Position numbers and translations under genes: made by a program. From Hirschia maritima DSM 19733 (GTDB lineage Bacteria > Pseudomonadota > Alphaproteobacteria > Caulobacterales > Hyphomonadaceae): a DNA stretch of 64,000 nt. Positions 57,971 to 64,000 of the stretch are shown here, one piece after another. Within the stretch, counting starts at the first letter, position 1. The number at the start of each line of letters is the position of its first letter. A model generated the notes under the pieces. The model saw nothing but the letters and a program-made list of their open reading frames with translations, was not told the origin of the DNA and did no database searches. The stretch covers positions 310,001-374,000 of the forward strand of contig NZ_KB899545.1 of the NCBI RefSeq assembly GCF_000378345.1, in the 5' to 3' direction.

Positions 57971-58954
57971 ATGTCACCTCTCAATGATATTCGTGCGCTT
58001 GTTGAGAGTGCACCAGATGGGGATATGTCTGCAAAGCAGGCAGCAGAAAACAGACACAATCTGTTAAAACAGGCTCCTGGCGGTTTAGGTCGTATGGGTG
58101 AGATAGTCGCTTGGATGGCTCAATGGCAGGGGCGCCCAATACCAAAAATTGAACGCCCAATGGTCGCTATTTACGCCTCGTCGCACGGAATTGCGAAGCA
58201 CGGTATAAAAGCGCACAATAAAGCTAGTACACAGCAAATGGTAGAAATGCTCCGGACTGGGGCAGCAGCTACTAATCACATCGCTGCAGCTGGCGGTGCA
58301 GGACTTCGTGTTTTTGAGATGGCGATTGAAAAGCCAACAGCTGATTTCACTGAAGGTCCGGCAATGTCTGAAAAAGAGACTGCTGCAACAATCGCTTTTG
58401 GTATGGAAGCTATTGCTGAAAAGCCTGACTTACTGGTGTTAGGAGAAACGGGTATCGGCGGCGGAACGGCCGCAGCTGCAGTAGCCTGCGCCATGTTCGG
58501 CGGAAATGCGACTTACTGGGTTCGCGCTGGTTCATGGGTATCCAAAGAGGTCATTGAAGCGCGGGTAGACGTTGTAAAAAAGGCAATGGAAACTCACCGC
58601 GGACATTTTGCTGATCCCTTGGAGATACTGCAACGCGTGGGTGGACGTGAAATTGCTGCATTGGTTGGTGCAATCATCGCAGCTCGCATGCAGGGTATTC
58701 CAGTCATTCTGGACGTGTTCTCAACATGTGTGGCGGCAGCGTTGGTGCATGCTATGAAACCAGGTGCTGCTGACCACTGTTTAGCGGGGCATCTTTCTTC
58801 TGAACCTGCGCATCAAGCATTATTGGATCGCATTGGTCAAAAACCGTTGCTTGATCTAGGGCTTCGCTGTTCTGAAGGAGCAGGTGCGAGTGCTACTATT
58901 GGGGTACTTAAGGCTGCTTGTGCTGCAAATGAACATGCAGCAATTAGTGACTAA
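57971..58954 (+). CDS. cobT: Nicotinate-nucleotide-dimethylbenzimidazole phosphoribosyltransferase
   Basis: 327 residues. 'LGRMGEIVAWMAQWQGR', 'VAIYASSHGIAKHGIKAHNKASTQQMVEMLRTGAAATNHIAAAGGAGLRVFEMAIE', 'LLVLGETGIGGGTAAAAVACAMFGG' and 'AADHCLAGHLSSEPAHQALLDRIGQKPLLDLGLRCSEGAGA' are CobT motifs; the last Glu-rich segment contains the active Glu. It activates the lower ligand of cobalamin. No other cobalamin gene is beside it. The divergent region 57800-57970 presumably holds its promoter. Confidence 0.95.
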   Translation: MSPLNDIRALVESAPDGDMSAKQAAENRHNLLKQAPGGLGRMGEIVAWMAQWQGRPIPKIERPMVAIYASSHGIAKHGIKAHNKASTQQMVEMLRTGAAATNHIAAAGGAGLRVFEMAIEKPTADFTEGPAMSEKETAATIAFGMEAIAEKPDLLVLGETGIGGGTAAAAVACAMFGGNATYWVRAGSWVSKEVIEARVDVVKKAMETHRGHFADPLEILQRVGGREIAALVGAIIAARMQGIPVILDVFSTCVAAALVHAMKPGAADHCLAGHLSSEPAHQALLDRIGQKPLLDLGLRCSEGAGASATIGVLKAACAANEHAAISD

Positions 58955-59069
58955 ATAGTACATTGAACGCGTTAGCGTCATTGGGGAATACTATTGACGC
59001 ACATGCTGGATTGATGTTTTCCATAGAATTAAATTGGGCTTTGGTCGTTGCTAAAAGCGAGTTAAAATT

Positions 59070-59741
59070 ATGCGTATTCTCTCAGCATCCGTTTTGGGTT
59101 TAGGTTTGTTGGCTGGTTGTGCAACTGGACCCGGAACTCCAGCAGGCCCTTACTCAAACTATGTACCGCCCGTTGTAGGAACATTAGTCACTTACAATGC
59201 TGTATCCGAAGGTGAACCCGATTCTGAAATCAGGCAGTTAGTTGTCGCGACCGGTGAAGATTATGCATTGTATGTGAATCTGCCTGAAGACCGTACAGCA
59301 GTTGAGCAAGAAGATTTCTTTTTAGAGTTTTCCGGTTTGTATTGGCATGTTTGCGGTGATATCGCGCCAAGTGCAACTGAACGACGTAATTTACAGGCAA
59401 TGTGGCCGGTTCAAACTGGCGCTGAAACGACATTGAGCGGCACGGATTTGGCCGGTGGGCAAATGCCAGTCACAGTGCGAATTCTTAATACCCACGAACA
59501 GAACGTCGGAGAATTTGGACCAAAGTCAGTATTTGACGTTCGTACGGATTGGGAAACACCTGAGATTACTACCTTCTTACCTGAAAAATCGGTTGCGGTT
59601 CGCATTGATTGGGGAGAAAAAGATAGCGCTGATTATTCAGGATATGATCAGTTGACCAATGTAGAGCAGGTGGATTTAGCAACCTATGACGCATACGTTG
59701 ATTATGGGGTGTCTCGCTGTTTGCCAGCTAATCTCAACTAG
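59070..59741 (+). CDS. Hypothetical lipoprotein
   Basis: 223 residues. Lipobox LAGC (Cys18) with 'ATGPGTPAGPYSNYVPPVVG' after it. The mature part is a strand-rich region: 'GTLVTYNAVSEGEPDSEIRQLVVATGEDYALYVNLPEDRTAVEQEDFFLEFSGLYWHVC' and a Cys near the C-terminus (SRCLPANLN), so a disulfide with the first Cys is possible. I do not recognise the family. It is monocistronic, between cobT and tyrS. Confidence 0.65.
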   Translation: MRILSASVLGLGLLAGCATGPGTPAGPYSNYVPPVVGTLVTYNAVSEGEPDSEIRQLVVATGEDYALYVNLPEDRTAVEQEDFFLEFSGLYWHVCGDIAPSATERRNLQAMWPVQTGAETTLSGTDLAGGQMPVTVRILNTHEQNVGEFGPKSVFDVRTDWETPEITTFLPEKSVAVRIDWGEKDSADYSGYDQLTNVEQVDLATYDAYVDYGVSRCLPANLN

Positions 59742-59754
59742 TCTCATGTAAATT

Positions 59755-59775
59755 GGGCAAGCCGTTTGCTTGCCC
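59755..59775. terminator. Hairpin between the lipoprotein gene and tyrS
   Basis: An 8-bp stem GGGCAAGC (59755-59762) with GCTTGCCC (59768-59775) and a 5-nt loop. It lies between convergent genes; T tracts are poor on both sides. Confidence 0.5.
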
Positions 59776-59781
59776 GTTCTA

Positions 59782-61047
59782 CTATTTTGCAATCAATCGT
59801 GCATGTCTCTTTTTACCGATGGATAGACGAGCTGTCTTGTCGTCTTCAAGATCTGCCAATGTAATCTTGGCCAACTCGTCGGTGATGGTTTCACCATTGA
59901 GCTTAGCTGCGCCAGCTTTGATGTGACGTTTGACTTCGCCTTTTGATTTTGCAAGTCCAGAGGCTATAAATCCATCAATTGCAATATAGCCTGTTTCAAT
60001 AGCCGAAAATTCAACTTCAAAAGATGGCATGCCTTCAGCTGTTGCGCCTTGAGCAAAGACTTTCGCAGCGGCAGATTTAGCCTCTTTCGCGGCAGCTTCT
60101 CCATGCAGCATTTCTGTTGCTGCATCGGCGAGGGCTATTTTAGCATCATTGATCTTTGCGCCCTTGAGTGCTTCCAATTCAGTGATTTCTTCAAGTGGAA
60201 GATCAGTAAACAATTTGAGGAAACGTCCCACATCGGCATCTTCGGTATTTCTCCAGAATTGCCAGTAGTCATAAGGGCTTTTCATATCAGCATTCAGCCA
60301 GACGGCGCCACCTACGGTCTTGCCCATTTTTACACCCGATGCAGTGGTGATTAGGGGAGTTGTAAAACCAAAAGCTTTGGTGTCTTCGCATCGACGACAA
60401 AGTTCAGTTCCGTTTGTGATGTTTCCCCATTGATCAGATCCACCTAGTTGGAGGCGCACATTTTGACGTCTGTTTAACTCAAGGAAATCATAAGCTTGAA
60501 GCAGTGCATAGTTAAACTCAAGGAATGTGTATGGTTGTTCGTTTTCTAAGCGGCGTTTTACAGTTTCTTGCATGATCATTTTGTTGATCGTGAAGAGTTT
60601 TCCGTATTCACGTAAAAAATCGATGTAGTGGATAGTAGATAGCCAATCGTCATTATTAACCATCACAGCATCAGTCGGTCCATCTCCAAATGTTAGAAAT
60701 TTTTCGAACACAGTTTTGATGGAATCGATGTTTTCCTGAATTGCTTCTTCAGTTAAAATCGGACGCGTTTTTTCCTTATCCGTTGGATCGCCAACTTTGG
60801 TCGTGCCTCCACCCATCAATACAATAGGCTTTCCACCGGCTTGTTGCAGCCGACGAAGCATCATGATTTGCACTAGCGAACCAACATGCAAACTTTTCGC
60901 CGTGGCATCGAATCCTATATAACCGACCGGAATTTCGGTTTTGGCATATTCATCCAAACCCGCTTCATCTGTTATCTGATAAACATATCCGCGATCATAA
61001 AGGGTGCGAAGTAATTCAGATTCAGGCATGAAGGCATCATCGGCCAT
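59782..61047 (-). CDS. tyrS: Tyrosyl-tRNA synthetase
   Basis: 421 residues, TyrRS of the bacterial short type. 'GFDATAKSLHVGSLVQIMMLRRLQQAGGKPIVLMGGGTTKVGDPTDKEKTR' contains the HIGH-equivalent HVGS; 'GVKMGKTVGGAVWLN' is the KMSKS-equivalent; 'QLGGSDQWGNITNG' is also typical; the C-terminal S4 domain 'ASGLAKSKGEVKRHIKAGAAKLNGE' binds tRNA. GGAGACGAATCTT precedes the ATG. Divergent from anmK by 74 nt. Confidence 0.95.
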   Translation of the reverse strand: MADDAFMPESELLRTLYDRGYVYQITDEAGLDEYAKTEIPVGYIGFDATAKSLHVGSLVQIMMLRRLQQAGGKPIVLMGGGTTKVGDPTDKEKTRPILTEEAIQENIDSIKTVFEKFLTFGDGPTDAVMVNNDDWLSTIHYIDFLREYGKLFTINKMIMQETVKRRLENEQPYTFLEFNYALLQAYDFLELNRRQNVRLQLGGSDQWGNITNGTELCRRCEDTKAFGFTTPLITTASGVKMGKTVGGAVWLNADMKSPYDYWQFWRNTEDADVGRFLKLFTDLPLEEITELEALKGAKINDAKIALADAATEMLHGEAAAKEAKSAAAKVFAQGATAEGMPSFEVEFSAIETGYIAIDGFIASGLAKSKGEVKRHIKAGAAKLNGETITDELAKITLADLEDDKTARLSIGKKRHARLIAK

Positions 61048-61121
61048 AAGATTCGTCTCCTAAGTTTGAATGTGGGCGATTAACACAAGAGACGTAAGTT
61101 TTGAAAGAGGGAAGAGACGTT

Positions 61122-62291
61122 ATGTCGAGTGATTTGGCGCATTTGTTTAAATCTGGTCCGCAATGGGTACTTGGTTTTATGAGCGGAACCTCATTGGACG
61201 GCGTGGATGTCGCACTCATAAAAACAGATGGTCAAATCATTGAGGAGTTTGGATCGTGGATAACAATTAGTTATACTGACGATCAACGGAAAGTACTGGC
61301 AGTTGCTACACAGGATGCGCTTAAATGGAACTGGAATGGACCTGAACCAAAAAGTTTCGCCAAAGCCGAACGTATGATGACACTCGCCCATGCGGATGCA
61401 GCTAAGAAATTGTTGCAGTTTGGTAAAGGAGAGACACCAGTCCTCGCAGGATTTCACGGCCAGACGGTCCTTCATTCACCACCAGAAAATGGAAATAAAG
61501 GCCAAACGCTCCAATTGGGGGATGGAGAGCTTCTAGCAAAAGAATTGAAAATGCCTGTCGTGTTTGATTTACGAACAGCGGATATGGAAGCAGGAGGGCA
61601 CGGCGCGCCATTGGCTCCAATTTATCATACTGCATTATTGGCTAAAGAGGCTGCTAATCGAAAACAAAATGAATTCACAGGTGTGGTGCTCAATCTCGGT
61701 GGCGTAGCAAACTTTACATGGCAATCAAATGGTGGTGCACCGATCGCATTTGATACTGGCCCGGGCAATGGCCCAATTGATGAGTGGGTTGAAAAGCATG
61801 GTAAGGGTTCATTTGATGAAAATGCACAATTTGCTAAGGCGGGCCAAGTTGATGAAGGTCTGATCGAGAAATGGATGGCGCATCCTTACTTTTCAACAAG
61901 CCCACCAAAGTCATTGGATCGTTACGACTTTTCGGCTCACAAGCTTGTTTCAAATATGTCGTTAGAAGATGGTGCGGCGACTCTAACGGCATTTTCTGCA
62001 CGAACAATTTTGAGGGCTTTGGAGGAAATGCCGAAAATGCCTGAGATTGTTGTCGCGACGGGTGGTGGCCGTCATAACCCACTCATTATGCAATACCTGC
62101 GGGATGAACTTGGTGATGCGCTAATTGATGCGGGTGAAGTTGGTTGGCGTGGCGATGCGATTGAGGCAGAAGCATTTGCCTATCTAGCCGCGCGTTCAGC
62201 TGTTGGTTTGCCAATAAGCTTTCCAGAAACAACAGGTGTAGCAGAACCAAAAACGGGTGGACGTTTTGCAACACCCACCCGTCGAAAATAG
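61122..62291 (+). CDS. anmK: Anhydro-N-acetylmuramic acid kinase
   Basis: 389 residues from ATG 61122; an upstream TTG at 61101 is in frame. 'LGFMSGTSLDGVDVALIKTDG' holds the AnmK ATP-binding motif; 'HGQTVLHSP', 'LQLGDGELLAKELKMPVVFDLRTADMEAGGHGAPLAPIYH' and 'NLGGVANFTW', 'AFDTGPGNGPIDEW' follow; 'VATGGGRHNPLIMQYL' is near the C-terminus. It phosphorylates anhydroMurNAc in cell-wall recycling, in the cytoplasm. Often found beside tyrS in alphaproteobacteria, as here. Confidence 0.95.
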   Translation: MSSDLAHLFKSGPQWVLGFMSGTSLDGVDVALIKTDGQIIEEFGSWITISYTDDQRKVLAVATQDALKWNWNGPEPKSFAKAERMMTLAHADAAKKLLQFGKGETPVLAGFHGQTVLHSPPENGNKGQTLQLGDGELLAKELKMPVVFDLRTADMEAGGHGAPLAPIYHTALLAKEAANRKQNEFTGVVLNLGGVANFTWQSNGGAPIAFDTGPGNGPIDEWVEKHGKGSFDENAQFAKAGQVDEGLIEKWMAHPYFSTSPPKSLDRYDFSAHKLVSNMSLEDGAATLTAFSARTILRALEEMPKMPEIVVATGGGRHNPLIMQYLRDELGDALIDAGEVGWRGDAIEAEAFAYLAARSAVGLPISFPETTGVAEPKTGGRFATPTRRK

Positions 62292-62311
62292 TCAGACTAA
62301 GTCTATAAAAC

Positions 62312-63034
62312 TTATAGCTCGTCTTCGTCCTCGTCGATATCGTCCAACTCACTTTCCATTTCTTCAATAGATGGAAGCGCAGAATCGGGATTGGCTTCAG
62401 CGAGACGTCGGTCGAGGTATTCAGCGGCAACTTCTTCAAGTTCAGCTAGTTTGTCTTGATAGAAATGGTTTGCACCTGGAACACTTGTGCGCTCGATTTC
62501 TTCACCTTTTTGAACGCGAACCTTAGTTAGTGAACGTTCAATGTCCGAAGGTGCCGCGACACCATCTTTATCACCTGAAATGATGATTCCTGAAGCAGGA
62601 CAAGGTGCAAGGAACGCTAAATCATAGTGGTTTGCAGGTGGAGAGACTGCGATAAAACCGTCAATTTCTGGACGGCGCATCAAAAGTTGAAGGCAAATAT
62701 ATGCACCAAATGAGTATCCTGATACCCAACATGCGCGCGCGCTATCATTGATTGATTCTAGATAGTCTAGAATATAAGCAGCATCCGATAGCTCTGCAGG
62801 ACCAGCATCAAACGATCCTTGAGAGCGGCCTACACCACGGAAGTTGAATCGAAGAGTTGAGAAGCCTCGTTTCACAAACATCTCATAAAGTGTAATAACA
62901 ACAGGGTCTTGCATGCTTCCACCAGCTTTAGGGTGCGGGTGCAAGATTAGTGCGATCGGTGCGCCAGGAACTTCGGATTCTTCATAACGGGCTTCAATGC
63001 GGCCTGCAGGTCCAGGGATGATGACTTCTGGCAT
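62312..63034 (-). CDS. Alpha/beta hydrolase, DLH-like
   Basis: 240 residues from MPEVIIPGPAGRIEARYE at 63034 (AAGGA is 10 nt upstream; an in-frame ATG is at 63058). 'ALILHPHPKAGGSMQDPVV', 'STLRFNFRGVGRSQGSFDAGPAELSD' and 'CWVSGYSFGAYICLQLLMRR' (Ser in GYSFG) show the family. His in 'PGANHFYQDKLAEL' and Asp in 'SGDKDGVA' complete the triad. A very acidic tail ends it (EEMESELDDIDEDEDEL). Such tails occur in alphaproteobacterial members; ligand unknown. Divergent from iscR. Confidence 0.85.
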   Translation of the reverse strand: MPEVIIPGPAGRIEARYEESEVPGAPIALILHPHPKAGGSMQDPVVITLYEMFVKRGFSTLRFNFRGVGRSQGSFDAGPAELSDAAYILDYLESINDSARACWVSGYSFGAYICLQLLMRRPEIDGFIAVSPPANHYDLAFLAPCPASGIIISGDKDGVAAPSDIERSLTKVRVQKGEEIERTSVPGANHFYQDKLAELEEVAAEYLDRRLAEANPDSALPSIEEMESELDDIDEDEDEL

Positions 63035-63136
63035 GAAACGAAATCCTTCTAGTTTCAAATCTAGTGAAAGAAATGGCGATACCCTAAATTGGGGGGCAAT
63101 TTCAAGTTTTTCTCAACAGACATTGTAGAATTGAGA

Positions 63137-63161
63137 GTACTTGACTATTTTCATCGGGTAT
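63137..63161 (+). promoter_or_regulatory. IscR-type box in the iscR promoter
   Basis: GTACTTGACTATTTT, three bases, then TCGGGTAT fits the E. coli type 1 IscR-site consensus that I recall at about 22 of 25 positions. It overlaps the candidate -35 element TTGACT (63141-63146) and lies 39 nt before the iscR ATG. Autorepression by [2Fe-2S]-IscR is expected. Confidence 0.65.
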
Positions 63162-63199
63162 ATATTCAAACTCGAAAAATAGAGTACGGGAGTCGTTTT

Positions 63200-63643
63200 A
63201 TGAAATTAGGTTCTAGGGGACGTTACGCAGTTATGGCTTTGGTTGATCTTGCGTCGAACGATCGAGATGGACCTGTTTCTTTATCTGACATCGCTGAAAG
63301 GCAGAAGATATCACTCTCTTATCTTGAACAATTGTTTGCAAAACTCCGTAAAGCGGAACTCGTGAAAAGTGTACGTGGGCCGGGCGGTGGATACCTTCTT
63401 CAGCGCGGTGCAGACAAGACAATGGTTAGCCAGATAATCGTCGCAGTCGACGAGCCAATTCAAACAACTCGTTGTGGAGAAATGGGCGGAAAGCCTTGCA
63501 CAGGACGGTTAGAGCGTTGTGCGACACATGATCTTTGGCGTGAGTTGCGCCTGCACATCATTCAATTCCTTTCTGAGGTTTCGATCACCGATATTCTCTC
63601 GGGTGAAGTTAAGGGAATGTCTGGCGTATTGGAACAATTATAG
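63200..63643 (+). CDS. iscR: Rrf2-family iron-sulfur regulator IscR
   Basis: 147 residues from ATG 63200. Winged helix: 'MKLGSRGRYAVMALVDLASNDRDGPVSLSDIAERQKISLSYLEQLFAKLRKAELVKSVRGPGGGYLLQRG'. The cluster-binding Cys are in 'RCGEMGGKPCTGRLERCATHDLW', three Cys as in IscR. GGGAG lies upstream. It stands before a cysteine desulfurase gene (4-nt gap), the common alphaproteobacterial order (iscR, desulfurase, then the suf genes). Confidence 0.93.
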   Translation: MKLGSRGRYAVMALVDLASNDRDGPVSLSDIAERQKISLSYLEQLFAKLRKAELVKSVRGPGGGYLLQRGADKTMVSQIIVAVDEPIQTTRCGEMGGKPCTGRLERCATHDLWRELRLHIIQFLSEVSITDILSGEVKGMSGVLEQL

Positions 63644-63647
63644 TATT

Positions 63648-64000
63648 ATGAGTTTGGCGAAAAATAGCGCCGTATATTGCGATTATAATGCAACGGCACC
63701 TTTGCGGCCTTCGGCCAAAGAAGCAATGCTCTCTGCAATGGAAATCGGCGCTAATCCTTCTTCAGTACATAGTTTGGGCCGCTCTGCTAGGGCGTGCCTT
63801 GAGAACGCACGGGAAGTGGTGGCCTCTTCGGTAGGCGCATGCCGTGAGGACGTGACCTTTACGAGTGGTGGTACGGAGGCGAATGCTGCGGTTCTGAATG
63901 GTGCACGCCTGCATGACCCTTTGCTTATGCCGATCGTATGCGGGTTTGAACATGATGCAGTTTTAGCTCAACTACCTGAAGCGATTAAGTTAGACGCAAC
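63648..64000 (+). CDS. Cysteine desulfurase, start of gene, continues past the window
   Basis: The frame begins ATG at 63648 and has no stop in the window; 117 residues are visible. 'AVYCDYNATAPLRPSAKEAML' and 'NPSSVHSLGRSARACLENAREVVASSVGACREDVTFTSGGTEANAAVLNG' are those of NifS/IscS-type PLP enzymes (Class V aminotransferase fold). It follows iscR by 4 nt and should supply sulfur for iron-sulfur cluster assembly. The PLP Lys and the catalytic Cys lie beyond the end of the sequence. Confidence 0.92.
   Translation, partial: MSLAKNSAVYCDYNATAPLRPSAKEAMLSAMEIGANPSSVHSLGRSARACLENAREVVASSVGACREDVTFTSGGTEANAAVLNGARLHDPLLMPIVCGFEHDAVLAQLPEAIKLDA

Noticed and set aside
1-64000. Mobile elements, prophage, CRISPR, tRNA and rRNA
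   Set aside because: I searched for transposase-like genes, direct-repeat arrays and tRNA-like cloverleaf or CCA ends and saw none. A tRNA missed by eye cannot be excluded.

Overview
The window looks like a chromosomal segment of an alphaproteobacterium of the Hyphomonadaceae/Caulobacterales type, AT-leaning and probably marine. The clues are an iscR-cysteine desulfurase start, a TonB-Xanth-Caul type receptor beside a tryptophan-halogenase-like gene and a SapC-like gene, a GH50 agarase, many lipoproteins, and housekeeping genes (dusA, cobT, tyrS, anmK) with alphaproteobacterial character. I saw no rRNA, tRNA, CRISPR array, transposase or phage gene. The assignment to a family of organisms is inference from gene content.

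Region 1 (about 1-36,830) is a dense catabolic cluster. It holds an MFS carrier, an alpha/beta hydrolase, a zinc-less MDR reductase, several VOC-fold proteins (three are lipoproteins and a fourth has a signal peptide), two DUF1330 proteins, two HemJ/CopD-like membrane proteins, a bicupin, a methyltransferase, an SDR, three polysaccharide-deacetylase-fold hydrolases, a CitE-type lyase, a MaoC hydratase, an acyl-CoA dehydrogenase, two CaiB-type CoA-transferases, an acetyl-CoA hydrolase/transferase, two MmgE/PrpD proteins, a PaaK-type ligase, an amidase, an enoyl-CoA hydratase, an aldehyde dehydrogenase, a VAO-type flavoenzyme, a YciI-like protein, a nitrilase-fold protein, an isochorismatase-fold amidohydrolase and two GntR/HutC regulators. 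Eight near-identical 16-bp palindromes (consensus AAAWGATATAYCATTT) sit in eight intergenic regions and lie in front of nearly every operon, so I read the region as one regulon. The best-placed regulator is the GntR gene at 19291-20010, whose own operon starts at the only perfect palindrome.

Region 2 (36,844-41,500) holds a MobA/MocA-like nucleotidyltransferase, an XdhC-like maturation factor, and the two subunits of an isoquinoline-1-oxidoreductase-type molybdenum hydroxylase. Region 3 (41,890-55,686) is a carbohydrate-acquisition locus: an ECF sigma factor, FecR, an STN-TonB receptor, a halogenase-like flavoprotein, a SapC-like protein, a lipoprotein GH50 agarase, a three-gene TRAP transporter and a Yellow/MRJP-like lipoprotein. 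A second palindrome, ATTGTATACAAT, occurs upstream of the molybdenum hydroxylase, the receptor (one mismatch) and the agarase, which ties regions 2 and 3 together.

Region 4 (55,804-64,000) is housekeeping: dusA, a three-gene operon with a DUF1289 microprotein and a retropepsin-like protease, cobT, a lipoprotein, tyrS, anmK, an alpha/beta hydrolase, iscR with a recognisable IscR-type box, and the start of a cysteine desulfurase gene that runs off the window.

The most novel part is the region-1 regulon. Its enzymes suggest, by inference only, hydrolysis of a cyclic imide, ureide or amide, CoA activation of the acid released, then dehydrogenation, hydration and lyase cleavage. The substrate cannot be named from sequence alone.
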